Shown piece after piece: positions 1-13,600 of a DNA stretch of 64,000 nt. Where the stretch lies: positions 17,593,001-17,657,000 of the forward strand of contig CM028918.1 in assembly GCA_016801845.1 (NCBI GenBank), in the 5' to 3' direction. Every line of letters starts with the position of its first letter. Positions within the stretch are counted from its first letter, which is position 1. The notes beneath the pieces were generated by a model. That model was given only the letters and a program-made list of their open reading frames with translations. It was not told the origin of the DNA and did not search any database. A program made the position numbers and the translations under genes. The DNA is from Polydactylus sextarius (taxonomy: Eukaryota > Chordata > Actinopteri > Polynemidae).

Positions 1-108
1 ACATTTATGATGTGTTCAAACTCATTGAAGCTTTTTAAACAACAAACAGCTGTTCTTCATCATGGGTGACTTGTGGGAAGAAAACAAGCATGTTAAAAAG
101 CTAATAAT

Positions 109-148
109 ATGTATGTATATGTATGTATATATGTATGTATGTAAATTA
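109..148. repeat. imperfect (ATGT)n microsatellite
   Basis: Alternating ATGT/ATAT tetranucleotides read directly from the sequence. Confidence 0.8.
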
Positions 149-3100
149 TTCATTCTTATATTTACTGTACCATCAGTGGCACATTCATTAATCATTCCTA
201 CATTCGCCTCACTTGTGTCAACAACTTTCAAAAAGGTTTTCTATATTTCAACTGTCGGCCAAACTGTCCAAATTGAAACACAACACAACCTCCAAAGGCA
301 AATTTGGATAAATTTAAAACAACCACAAAAAAGAAAATCAAAACCAACACTGATAAGCTAAAGGGAACCAGTTCTGATTCTTGTGTCATGTCATGTGGCA
401 TAGATGATCTACTGTAGCCCATGTCTATTATCTATTAACTTGGAACCCGGGGAAATAACTTTGGAAATGGAAACTGTTTATTTTTGTGCCAAATTCACAT
501 GACAATAGATCTGGTATCTTTCATGTGTAATGAATTGCTTGGAGTGCTGCATTTTTCCCTTATGCTTGTCTCCTAGTTAATTAACCACAGTGCTGTTTTT
601 GATATGGATGCCTGTCCACTGACTCAGCCGACCCTAAAGCTTAAGACCTGCACTCCCTCAGCTCACACCACAATAAGAAGTACTATCTGTTTTGCTTCCA
701 GTGATGCAAGAATAGACATGAAGTGTAAGTATTAAACATAAAATACCTGTTTATTTGTATTAATAGTGCTGCATTATCTCATAAAGAGCATTTCCTTTTG
801 GCTACTTTTCCATACCGTTCCAAGAAGTAGGTGTGTAGGGCAAACTCATATGAAGGATAAATTCAGACTACAGCCTCACATCTTGTCAACACAGGAGAAG
901 GAACTGTAGTATCATCAGATGCATCAGATGTTGTTTAAAAGTAGGACATCGCTCATCAGACACTTTCAGATTTCTCCTCATCACTTCAGAGATGGCAGCT
1001 CAACATCGGCTGTTGGCCCAGTCCATCAGTGAACCTGTGGCAGAAAATCACAACAGATATCTTTCCTCATATTAATTCACATTATATATAATCACATGAT
1101 GCATTGTTGATGAAAAATATAGATTAGTGGAGATGTAAGTGTTAGACATTAACTGATATTAACCAGATCTGAAATGAATGCTTCAATAAAGAAGCAGGAA
1201 TAATAAGTGAATTTCTATGATAAGACTATAACACTTTTCAAGGGCTCAGATTTGTGGTTGGGAAGCAGACATGTTGACAGGTGTAATTAATACTGCATTC
1301 ATGTCGGCAGACTGGATAGAAAAGGAAAACCTACTGTTTGCCTTATTTTTGAGCTTTGGTGTTTTATTTCATGATGGTCATTTGCTCCAATAACATGGTC
1401 ACCCCAGTTGAACAGAATAACACCTAATTAGCTGCAGCATCTTGTGTTCATATTTGGAGCAGTAAGGGAGACGAGATAAATTTGGGAATTTTAAATGTTA
1501 GACCCTGGTGTTATCTGTCAATCTAGGCTTTGCTGTCATTAACACATTTATTTATTACACCAGTATCTTTCCTGCCAAACAAACCTATAGGGGCAGCTTG
1601 TTTGACCTCCAGCTTCTCTTTCACCAGGGTCAACAGAATATCTTTGTGTTTTTGACTGTAGGTCAGACAAAGCAACCAATTTAAAGATGTCATCATGGAC
1701 TCTTGTGATGGGCATTTATCACTTTTGTCTGACAATAATCAGAATCTGTTATCACAGTATTGATTTTGATGCACTATATTACTGTTCAAAGCTCAGGCAT
1801 CTCTACGTTTTCTACTCAGGAAGCAGAAGAAGAATTTGAAACAGAGCTCTACTGCAGCAAAGTCCTGGTCCCATACCTAAACCGTTTTCTGAGAGGAGGA
1901 CATAGCATGACCAGGCTCAGATGTGCTTTCAGTAATCCTCTTCAGCCTCTGATGTTGTTCCCAGAAAAAAAAAACATTTTATCCACTAAAATCTCCATAC
2001 GGCAGCCTCAGGCTAGTCATGACCAACATGCTGCAGCTGAAACAAAAGTGCTCAGCTTGTTATGAATCAGCTTCTGACACTCTCTTTATGTTCTTCTTGC
2101 TGTTTCCCAGATGCTTCCTTCAGACTCTGTTACAAAACCATTTGTCCGCCCTCGCTACATTAAGATGTTTCTCTCACCTCCCTGTTTTAGGCCTGAGAGT
2201 CAAAGGGCAGGGTCAGTATGCTTCTAGAGGGACAATTTGGTCTCCAGAAATAGCTGCAGAGTGAGAACTCATTGCTTTCACACTGCTCTGCTGAGTAAAG
2301 TCATTCTTTTGTATTCAGAGTGATGATGTCTGTGATGGCACACACAGCTGCAGACCCAGATCCAGTCTGAGCAAGATGGAGGCAGCTGAACAATCAGACT
2401 CTGGAATAATGTTATCTTCTATCTTCTCTATCAAGTGGCAAATAGATGCTGGTGTCTTTTATTAGCTGGGGGCAACAACACATTTGGGCGATAAACTTCA
2501 AATAAAGGCCGGGTATGATTTGCGAGCGTGTGAAATGTAATCGGAGCATGGCGCAGGATTTTATCCAAAGACCGGGACGATCGCTCCGTCTCACTCCGGT
2601 TCTGCTCTGATACCGCTCACACCACGAGTCTAGGACCTGAATAGGGCATGCACACTTTTAAAAAGACTGGGCTACATTGGGCTGCGTGTTTTTACAGACA
2701 GGGCTGACAGCTTCCGCCCTGCACCGCTCACACACTGTGCGGTGTGAATCTGCTCATAGATACAAGTTTCAACTGATAAATGACAATGAAAGACTTAAAA
2801 ACATAGCCTTAAAAACGCCTGTCTCATATAGAGGCCTGTCCCAAATAAACGCAGGGTCTGTTGAGTCATTTGGGAAAATAAATGCCAGGCTGTTATTAAG
2901 AGTGTTATTTGCAGTTTTATGGTATAATAAAAAAGGGAAAACTGTTAAATATTTGTACTGAAATGCCAAATCAGCTCTAACTGGTGCTGTAACCTCTTCA
3001 CTTACATTAGCAGTGTCTCAATTTCTTATTTTTCTTTTAGTTGTTAGTTGAAACTACAGAGTTTGTTGACAGCAAATCCATTGTTTTGGTGTCTAGTCTC

Positions 3101-3951
3101 TCATCTAGAAGTGTAAGGCTGCCAATTTTTACTATTTATGAGTTTAGAAACATCGGTTTTCAGTATGGCTTCAGTTTTTCTTGATGTTGTGTTTCTGTAT
3201 TTTTGAACGTGTCCATGAGAGGGAGCCAGATGCCCTATGTGTCTCTTGTGTATTGCTGAAAATATAAACTAAAATATACAGTAACACATATCCCAATCAT
3301 AGGAATTTGTAAAGATACATGCATGAAAACTTAACATTATCGTGTAACCAAACAGAGCAAATGGAATTCCTCCTGTTGCATCAGTAACTGTCCATTGTTG
3401 TAACATGTCTTTTGGAGAGATTAGAGCCTCATATAAAGTTGGAGCAACATGGTTAGTCTTGGTGAAGATAGTTTGAGATTTATTAATCCTGGGTTTGGAA
3501 TTTAATTAAGTCTTTGTACCATTTTGTTTTTGGCGGTAAAACTTAAAAACTCAATGTTTCCCAGCCAAGAGTTCCTCGATTTGCACATGTATTTATGATG
3601 AAACCTCATAGTTTGAAAAGCTCTGCTCTGCAGACCAGACCAGTTTCATTTGAAATACATACATAGTTTTTGTGTCTGTGTGTGTGTTTTGTTTCTGTCA
3701 ATACTCAAAGTGTATTCAGTGTATAACATTTATAGTTTTATGTGTGCTAGACACTGTACAAGCAATCAGTCTTGTCTGTCGTGGATTTTTCTGTTGTTTT
3801 GATTTTCTTTCTGTTCTTTATGTTGTTTCCACACAAGCCATGGACATAACCACGTAAGTTCTGTACATTAGTTTTCATGGCTGTTCAGCTGTGTTAATAT
3901 TATGGAGGTTTCCTGGTTGACACTTACCCCTTTTAAAGTCACACAAAACTT

Positions 3952-3952
<1 letters not shown>

Positions 3953-3981
<29 letters not shown>
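3953..3981. repeat. (AC)n microsatellite
   Basis: About 14 AC units, followed after a short interruption by a second short AC run. It lies just beyond the filip1 3' end. Confidence 0.9.
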
Positions 3982-3986
<5 letters not shown>

Positions 3987-4029
3987 CACACACACATGAA
4001 ATGAATACTACAAAGCAAAGCTGTACATG

Positions 4030-4476
4030 GTTCAGAGATAAATAGTTTTTATTTAGGTGCCTGACACAAATGATGTCAATTCATCCTCCACAAACAATTC
4101 ACAGTGCTTCAGTGACTGGAAACCTCCATAAGTAGTGGTGAAATAAACACATGCCATGAAAAATATGAATGATGAGATTAAAAGTCTAGATACTGCTACT
4201 GCAGAGGATCATCATGATCAGTTAATCAAAACAGAGCTTTCACATGCAAAGAGAGGAGCATAAACATAAAATCTTACAAACCTGCCCTTTGAATTACATT
4301 AAATCTCTCTTGTAATCATGTATAGTGTCGAACTGAAGGTGGTGAAGGATAGTGTTTGGAAAACTGAGCTTTGAAAGAAGCAGCATCACACACAGAGTCC
4401 CAGTTGTGTATGAATGCTGATGTGGCCTGTAACTCAGATTTGACCACCACAGTTGCCATGTTTGGCATGTTAGATC
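4030..4476 (-). other. filip1: filip1 3' UTR (predicted)
   Basis: This is the stretch between the TAA stop at 4477-4479 and the presumed cleavage site after the AATAAA hexamer. There is no splice signal or coding continuity. The 3' boundary is inferred only from the hexamer. Confidence 0.5.
4048..4053 (-). terminator. filip1: filip1 poly(A) signal (AATAAA)
   Basis: Plus-strand TTTATT reads AATAAA on the coding strand, about 425 bases after the filip1 stop codon. Cleavage would fall near 4030. It is the nearest canonical hexamer I found downstream of the stop; use is inferred, not shown. Confidence 0.5.
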
Positions 4477-4671
4477 TTAGATCTTGCTTCCTATTGCGGA
4501 GGCGCACAGTGTCGATTTCCTCAGCTCAATTTTCATTGACTGGCTCTCGGCCCTCGACTCTAACCTTGTCACTGTCGACAATCCCAGAATCGCCTTGCCG
4601 GTTGGTTTCATACCTTTTGACACAGGGATCCGTGTGGCTGCGGTCCGAGCTGATTGCACATCCGGACCGGG
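4477..4671 (-). CDS. filip1: filip1 coding exon 5 (C-terminus)
   Basis: This terminal exon encodes the last 64 residues and a TAA stop. The acceptor is a pyrimidine run ending TTCCAG just above 4671; phase 0 joins it directly to the TCA GTG codons that end the large exon. It carries [10 protein letters not shown] and [10 protein letters not shown], the conserved end of FILIP1 proteins. FILIP1L ends differently, so this exon decides the paralogue. A plus-strand frame over the same bases is a shadow. Confidence 0.92.
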   Translation of the reverse strand, partial: PGPDVQSARTAATRIPVSKGMKPTGKAILGLSTVTRLESRAESQSMKIELRKSTLCASAIGSKI

Positions 4672-7600
4672 CTGGAAGAGAAATGACAAAATTATAGAAC
4701 ACAGGAAATGAGTTAAAACACAGTGAAACAGTGATAATCATTAACTGGTTTTATACAACTGTGTTGTGGGTGTCACTGTTATTATTGAAGCAGAGAGTGT
4801 ACTTAAATAAAAAAAATAAAAAAAACTGCCCAGTAAGCATGGTTTGGGTGATTTGTATGTCAAAAGGTGTCCAGATGTCCTGTTGTGAATTGTAAGGTAA
4901 AAAAATTACTGTGAAACATGTGCAAAATAACAAAAGACTGTATAAATCATGTAAAACAACATGAAACAAAAGGTGCATTACACAAGGTGTGTTGTTATTC
5001 ATGGTTGACACCAGTGTTAAGTCATATTTTCAGCCTCAAATCAAAAAAATCAGAGCTTACTGGGTCCATTCACAACAGTGAGTGTTAACTGAGGCTGGAT
5101 TGTGTGGATAATAATTTCCATTAAGAATAGTCACATACTGAAAGTCTGAATGGCTACTTATCTGTAATTTGTAAGTGCTCAAAGTGCAAAAGTAAAACTG
5201 ATCATTTTGTGCCCATTTTTAGTTAAAAGGAAGAATTTTGTCAGTTCGGAAATTTCTCTTTGTGTATAAAAAGATCCTTAGAAAGGCCTGTTTACAGTGG
5301 GATCTAATGCATGACAGCTCATTCCAGTATTAGTTCATACAAATGAGTTTTTTTCTTTTATACCTGGATAGAGTGCTATTTAGGAAGCACACACCACCTG
5401 ATTTCATTTTGAAACATTTCAGAAGCAACTGAAACGTAAAAAAGATTGGATATTCAGACATTAATTCAGACATCGTTGTACGTAAATGAAAGGGATAATT
5501 TATCTATGTTGCTTTAAAAGTGGAGTCAAACTGGTCAGAAAGAAAGATAAATGAAGGACATTTGACATAAGAATCACCAAAGCTCTCACCACTGATTGTG
5601 TTGACCTGGAAGCTGCCGTGGTGATCGGTGTGATTGTTATGCTGCTCGTCATTTTGCCCGGAGTCATCTTCCCCATCGATGGTTGGCGTGGGGAACGGAG
5701 TACTGTTCCTGTTGACATTTCTTTGTTTTCTGAGCTCATACTAAGAGATTTGAGTGTCAACACAGGATTATTACTGCACCCCTCAGAAGGCTTTTTAAAC
5801 TGTGGACCCAAGTGGATGTGAATCTTATTGTCTTCTGTTGTGATGATGTTGCTATTAGTATTGTACTTCCTGATAGGTGCAGGTTGCTTCTCTGGGGTCA
5901 TCTTAATCACAGTGCGGCCCGTACTAATTTCGTGAGGCTCAGGCGAAGCACATGCTTCAGCCACTGGAGTAGTGCTGAGTGTAATGATGGATATTGGAGA
6001 CTGAAGGCTACCAGAGCTGGTGCCATTCGTTTTCTCTGGACTCTTGGCCCTGGAGATGGTGGTTATTGTGACTGGAGATTTGGCTCGATCAAGATTTCCT
6101 ATCATGTCACAGGCTTTGCTCTTTGAGGTCACAGTTGTGGGTTTAGGGACAATTGTGATGCGAGGTTTTTGTAGACCAAGAGTTGGGATGATGGTTGTGC
6201 TGGAGAAGAAATCCTCTGCACGAGGGCTTGTGATCTCCAAGGTGGCAGTGCTGTGTTCATGATCTGGGGTCACACGGATGTGTAGTGGCTGACCTGGTTT
6301 TTGGGACATGGTCATTTCCGGTGGGAGACTGGATGCCCCATTGGTCTTCTCAGGGGTGGTCTGAGTAAGTGTAATGGCATCTTTCTTTTTCATCCAGGGA
6401 ACCCAAGATTTTCTTGCCCCAAGTTCTGCAGATGCTGGAGGGTACCGTTCGAGAACATTTGGCTTCTTAAGACCTCGTTGTCTGAGGTTGCTCATTATAT
6501 GGTTTTCCTCTAGGACCGATTTTCGGATAAAGCCTGCTGTTGTTTCATCCTCGGCAGGGTTACTGGGCACCACATCTGTCTGCACTGCTGTGGAAGTAAC
6601 TGGGACATCAACCATCCTTCTACCATTCATGCTAGGCCTCAAGGCACGACTGTAGCGCTTAGAGGCTTCGAGTTCTCTGGTAAGGTTGTCCACTTCTTGA
6701 CTCATGCTCTTCCTCCTTTCTTCCTCATCCATAAATCTCTGCTGTAGGACAGAGTAATCCACCTGTAACTGGGACAGCTGGTCTTCCTTGTTCATCAGTT
6801 CATGGATTTTCTCCTTCAGCGCCTGAACATCCGCCTGTAGTTCTCTGGTTTTTGCCTCCTCCATCTTGCATCGAATTCTCAGCTCAGTCTCAGGACTCAT
6901 GACCTCACCTTTCTCTATTGCTTTGTTTCTGGCAATCTGACTTTTCATTTCATCCAGCATCTTAGAGAGGGTGTTTGCTTTGTCTTGCTCTGTTCTGAAT
7001 TTCTTCTCAAGTAAATCATACTCATCCTCTGTTTTCATCAAGTCTCCCTCCACCACCTCAAGTTGTTTGAGCCTGCTCTTTAGTCTTTCAATTTCCAGTG
7101 TCAGCTCTTTTATTTTATTGCTGTCTTCTGGATTTTTGTTATTGTCTTTGTTAGCATACTTTCTCTGCGTTTCCCTATCTGTCTCTTCAAGACCATCCAT
7201 TCTTACTTTCATACCACTTAGCTTGTTATTTAGCTCCCTACACTTTTCCTCCTCACTTGCAAGTTTGGTTTTTAACTCATCTTTCTCTCTAGTGAGAGTG
7301 GACACCTTAAATTCCATCTCTGATTTGAATTTGAGAAGTTTTTTGCTCTCTTCTATCAGCTTTTCTGTGACCTCTGTAACCTTGCCTTGCTCTGCCTTGA
7401 ACATCTTACTTAAATCATCACTTTTCTGTTCTTCTAGTTTAAGTCTTTCTGCCATGTTTTTTCTTTCATCTACCAGTATGACTGTGAATGATTTCAACTT
7501 CACAAGATCGTCTTTAAGGATCATTTCTGCCTTTTCAAACTTTGACTCTGATGACTCAAGTTCCTTCAGCTTAGTTTTCACTGTCTCCAGCTCACCAGCC

Positions 7601-10600
7601 AGATCTTTCACAACACGTTTCTCTTTTTCCAGGTTTGTATGAAGCTGAGAGCACTCTGTTTTACTCCTATTGAAAGCCCCCTCCAGTTTCTCCAATTCAA
7701 CCATTCTCTTCTGCAGTTTATCCACTTCCAGCCTCAGCTCCTTGCTGTGGTTCTCCTCATCCTGAAGCTTCTTCCTCAGCTCCCTGCACTGAGTCTCTGT
7801 TTTAGTGATCTCCTCATCCTTGCCCTCCATTTCCAGCACTTTTTTCCGTAGATTCTCCAGCTCAGCCATGAGAGATGAATTTCCACACTCCCCTTTACTG
7901 ATCTTCTCCCTCAACTCCTGCAGGTCCTCCTCTGATTTCTTCAGTGCTTTGTTGCTCTCCTCCAGCTCCTCAATCTTTTGTGAAAGTCCCGTCAGCTTCA
8001 GCCTCAGCTGACGGCTTTGTGATTCTTGGTCAGCCAGCTTTGCTGTCATCTCCTCGTGTTCCTGTGTAAACTTTGTTGCCTTTTGCTCCAGCTCGGCCTC
8101 CAGCTTGAGGACTTTCTGGCCGTCCTCCTTGGCGGTGTCAGTTACAGCAGCCAAGCGCTGCTCTTTTTCCTGCAGCTTCTGAGTGAGATCCTGGACCTTC
8201 TGGCTCTGTTGGTCGATCTGCTCGATGTGCAGCTGCCGCTCGTCTACCAACATCAGGGCAAAGGACTTAAGCTTCACTAACTCCGCTCTGACCTTTTCCA
8301 GCCTCCTGCGATGGTCCTTGTCCTTACGAGCCTGGTAGGCCTTTTCCTGTTCCAGCAGCCTTTTGAGTCTACCAGACAAAATGAAATGCAAAACGTAAAT
8401 GGCTGATAATATTAAACATATTTTTAACAGAGAATTGTTTTGATGCAGATGTCATCAATCCTGGATCAATGTCACATCAAAATGTTGATGAATATGCTTA
8501 CAATCATGAATCATTGGATGCAGAAAATGAACAGTCAGTTGTTATGAAGCACCCCTACATCCTTGTGGGAGAGTTTTGTTTCTGGCATCTCCACCCATGA
8601 CATCTGGTGACCAAATCAAAACAATTACATATACTTTCCTTTATTCATGCATCAGATGGAGAAAGATTAGGGACATCTCTAACAAAAAAGCCAAACCTGA
8701 TTCTGATTAGAGTCAGGAACAAAGTAAATAGGCCTGAACCTTTGTGATTCTCTCTGACAGAGCTTACCCTGTCCTGTCTACACTAAAAGGAAGGATTACA
8801 GCTGCAGGTCAGTGAGTTAGAAGCTTGTGGGATTTAGTCATATCTGCTGTGACTTAACCTGGCTGATCACAGTCAGATGAGAAGCTAATAATACCCATAA
8901 TAGAATTTGATTTTTATGGGTTTTAACAAGCTTCATGAAAGTTAAACCATGGCATAAACACTGGTATATAACTAACTGATGACTAACTGATGACTATGAG
9001 GTGTAAATTCTTCAGCATGCAGTGTGCATTCTATATGATAAATGCTGATGTATATTATGGATTGAGATATATAAATAGCATGTTTGTTGTGCAATTGACC
9101 ATGGCAATCAAGAGCATACACCTGTTGCTGACAAAGCAAAACGTATTTAAAATCATACGTGACTACTAAAAATAAAGATGATACTGAAATCCATTATGTG
9201 CACTGGAATTCCCCTGATTCCAATGACTTACCCTAAGAACAGTCCAACAAATAACAAATACTGCAGTGTCAAAACTCTCAGGTCATCAACACAAACTGCT
9301 TGTTTTCTACTAATATTGATGATAAGTGCTGAAAAAACAGGGTTATGTGCAGACTTTAGACAAAAACAACAATATAGTCTTATGTTTACATCTAGAAGTA
9401 CTAAAGACCACACTATACTTTAAACTAACTAGCTTGCATGAAGTGTCATACAGATTACCATGGTGTTTATTTGAATATATGACAGAAGTTGTGTGGTAGA
9501 ATAAAATATATATATAAATAAAATAAAAAATCCTATGCACAACTGATGAATTACAGACAGACTCCATGAGTTTGATGTCCAATATTTGTAGCGTGTAACA
9601 GAAACCTGTTTAATTCTAGTCTAATGATTAATCCTAAACCCAAGACTAACTCATTTGAGAGTCTCTCACATCCAAACTGGAAAATGCAAAAAACAGTTCT
9701 GATAGTTACTGTGTATCGTCCACCTGGTCCTTACTCTGAATTTCTAAGTGAATTTTCAGAGTTTTTATCTGAGATAGTTCTCGGTACAGATAAAGTTATT
9801 ATAGTGGGTGATTTTAGCATTTTTAACAGTATATGTTGACAGCAATAGCCTCAGTTCTGCATTTAACACATTGTTAGATTCAGTTGGCTTTTCTCAGCAC
9901 ATAAACAAACCTACTCACTGTTTCAACCACAGCCTTGATCTTGTTCCACCTATGGCATTGATGTTGACAATTTAACAATATTTAGCCTCTTACTATTCTT
10001 CTTTAATTGAGGAAAACAAGAACAACCCCAGGTTCCTTTTCAGCACTGTAGCCAGGCTGGCAGGATGTCATAGCTATGTGGAGCCATTTATTCCAATAAA
10101 CCTTAGCAGTAATGACTTAATGAACTTTTTTACAAGTAAAATTATTGTCATCAGAAATAAAATTAGTTACCTCCTTCCCACTTCAGGCATTGATATTTTG
10201 CCCAGTGCAGCAGACTTGGAATCAGCTGAACAGCTGATTTTTATCTGGATAGTTTTTCTCCCATAGATCTCTCTGAACTGACTACAACAGTTTCTACATC
10301 CAGATCAACAATTTGTCTCTTAGAACCTGTTCCAACCAGGCTGTTTAAAGATATCCTATCTTTAATTGACACCTCCATTTTGGGTCTGATCAATCTATCT
10401 CTAGTAAAAGGCTACGTACCACAGGCTTTTAAAGCTGCAGTAATCAAGCCACTACTTAAAAAGCCTACTCTGGAGGTTCTACTCAAATCCTCAAGAAAGT
10501 TGTTGCTGCTTAATTATGTGATTACTTACATGGGCATAGTGTGTTTGAAGATTTCCAGTCAGGATTTAGAGCTCATTATAGTATAGAAACAGCATTAGTG

Positions 10601-13600
10601 AAAGTTACCAATGACCTTCTTATGGCCTCAGACAATGGAGTCCTCTCTGTTCTTGTCCTGTTGGATCTTAGTGCTGCGTTTGATACAATTGTTCATAAGA
10701 TTCTATTACATAGACTAGAACATGTTGTTGGAATTAGAGGCACTGCACTATCTTGGTTTAAGTCATTTCTATCAGATAGATTCTAATTTGTTCATGTAAA
10801 CAATGAGTCTTCCATACGTACTGCAGTTGGTCATGGAGTTCCACAGGGTTCTGTGTTAGGACCAATCCTCTTTATCTTATACATACTTCCCTTAGGTAAT
10901 ATCATCAGAGGGCACAATATAAACTTCCATTGTTATACAGATGATACTCAGCTGTACATATCTATGAAGCCAGATGAAACTAACCAGATCATCAAACTTC
11001 AGGATTGTCTTAAAGTCATAAAGGCCCGGATGACTCAGAATTTCTTACTTAAACTCAAAAAACAAAATTGAAGCTATCATATTTGGCACTAAACATCTCA
11101 GAACATCATTTTCAGATCACATAGCTAATCTGGATGGCATCACTTTGGCCTCCAGTTCTACGGTGAGGAACCTTGGACTAATATTTGATCAGGACATGTT
11201 ATTTATATCTCATATCAGACAAGTCTCTAGGACAGCTTTTTTTCACCTACACAATATTGCAAAAATCAGAAACATCCTGTCTAAAAAGGATGCTGAAAAG
11301 TTAGTTCATCCATTTGTTACCCCTAGACTGGACTACACTAACTCTTTACTATCACAGTGTTCCAGTAACTCCATCAAATACTTTCAGTTAATCCAGAATG
11401 CTGCAGCACAAGTACTGACAGGAAGTAGGACCAGAGATCATATTTCTCCTGTATTGGCTGCTCTTCATTTGCTTCCTGTCAAATCTAGAATAGAATTCAA
11501 AATCCTCCTGCTTGTCTTCAAAGTCCTTAATGATCAGCCTCCATCATATCTCCAGGAGCTTATAGTTCCTTATTATCCTGATAGATCACTTAGATCACAA
11601 ACTGCTGGTTTACTTGTGGCTCCTAGAGTCTCTAAGACCAGAATGGGAGGTAGAGCCTTCAGTTATCAGGCTGCTCTCTTATGGAACCAGCCCCCAGTTT
11701 GGGTGAGGCAGACACCCTTTCTACATTTAAGGTTAGACTAAAAACTTTCCTTTATGATGAAGCTTTTAGTTGAGAATGGTCCAGGTGGGACATGAACCCA
11801 CCTGAACCATCCTTTAGTCAAGCTGCTATAGGATTAGACTGCTGGGGAACTCTGACAATACACTGCACCTCTTCTCTCTGTCCCTCACTCGTCTCGTCTC
11901 TCTCCCTCACATTTTATGTCTTTATATCAATATTTTACATATTATTAACACTCATCTGCTCTCTCTCGCAGTTGTGTCCCCCCATCCCTTTCTGTTTTTC
12001 AGGGAGCTTGGACTCCAGAGCAGTTGGATCCAGATTCTTCGCTACTGATGATGACATTATTGTTATTATAATTATTATTATTATTGTTGTTGTTGTTGTA
12101 ATGGTAATTTGGCTTTAAAAACTACTTGTAAATATGTAGTCTCTACTGTCTCTTCCTGGTCTCCCTCCTTTTCTTTCTCCCCTCTCCACCATCCTCCTCC
12201 CCTCCCTTTCCTCTGTCTCTTCTCTTTCTCTTTTTTCTGTTTTCATTTCACTCAAACCGGTCGAGGCAGATGACCGTCCACTCTAAGTCTGGTTCTGCTG
12301 GAGGTTTCTTCCTGTTTAAAGGGAGTTTTTCCTCCACTGTCGCTAAGAGCTTGCTCATGTGGAAATGTTGGGTTTTTCTATGTAAAATGCCTCAAGATAA
12401 ATGTTTTTTTATGATCTGGTGCTATATAAATAAAACTGAATTGAATTGAAACCTGAAAAAGTTGAATGTGGCTTTTATTCTGAAAGCGTGAAGTAACAAC
12501 AGGCTGAAAAACAGTGTTCTGCTGCCCCCTGTGGTTGCACCCTCTTTCATCTAAGATGTCGTCAGCAGACTGCTCTTTTACACCTGTACACATGTACATC
12601 ATCTACATATAATCCAGGTTAAAAATAAAAGATTCCACTAGATGTCAGCAAAAACTGGATTTTCAAACAATGTTAAGATACTGTCTTAGTGCAGACACAC
12701 TAACCAGTCACCGTCCTACCCAGTTTCTTTCCTTTTTCCTTTTAACCCCAACACTTGATAGATCTACTCAAAGTTGATCCATCAAATGTGAAAAAACAAG
12801 AAAATTCTGTTTCTCTTTCTTTTTGAAACAGGAATTTATTGAGATAATGAACTTGGATTCTCTGCAAATTGCTTCTTACTGTATTGCAGTTTGTTTTGAA
12901 AAAAAAAAATCCTTTTCAATAATGTGTCCAAAAATAAATAAACAACCTTCAAAAGACAAATAATCAAAATCATGTTGACATGCACTTGCATGCATAAATG
13001 CCCTACCACTGGAATCACTGAGAATCTTAATAGATAAGTTGATTTTTATATTTCCAGACTTTTAAACACCAAACCATGGGGCTAAAGCAACAATAAGAAG
13101 CTTCCAATAAGGTTCTGAGAGTTCAACCTGTGTCAAAGTCCTGTTGGTAGATGTTTAACTAATCTCTGCAGGAGTCTGTGAAAGAGAATGTGCTGCAGTT
13201 TCCTATTTTCACATGGACTATTCACAGTGACATCAGATTTTAAAGTACACAAGTAGATCTCAGCCTGCATAATTAGAGCTCTGAAAGTCTGTATCAGTTG
13301 TATCAGACCAGTTCTCCAAATTCTACACAAAGAGCTTCACTGTCTGCTTCTCCTGTGTCAAAAACTGCTCTCGACTTCTCAAACTCTGCTCAACTTACCA
13401 ACAAGTTGGGATGCAGGGCAGGTTGATCCATATCTGAGTGTGTTTTAAAGCTGAGTGGGAGCCAGACTGCTGCTGCTGCTGCTGCTGCTGCTGAGTGTCT
13501 CACAGGGTCAGAGAGGGAAGGAAGGAGGGGCCTGGGCTCTGTGGGGAATTGGCCATCACATTCCAAACATGTCATCAGAAGACAATGAAAAAGGTGGATG

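Larger units (their letters stand above)
1..4029. other. gene-free flank downstream of filip1
   Basis: I see no coding exon here on either strand; open frames are short, overlap each other and match no family I recognise. The stretch holds an imperfect ATGT repeat near 109-148, a short CpG-richer patch around 2500-2650 and an AC dinucleotide run at 3953-3981. It lies beyond the filip1 poly(A) signal and is intergenic by inference. Confidence 0.6.

Noticed and set aside
5500..5589. Continuation of the large filip1 frame to 5500
   Set aside because: The frame continues into intron sequence; the donor at 5589 and the phase-matched conserved terminal exon at 4671 show that the protein ends elsewhere.
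6971..7642. 223-codon plus-strand open frame
   Set aside because: It is the exact antisense of the filip1 coiled coil; its serine-rich translation results from Glu/Lys-rich codons on the other strand.
11145..11741. A 198-residue host protein
   Set aside because: It is the C-terminal region of the L2-like LINE, contiguous with its RT remnants and 3' UTR.
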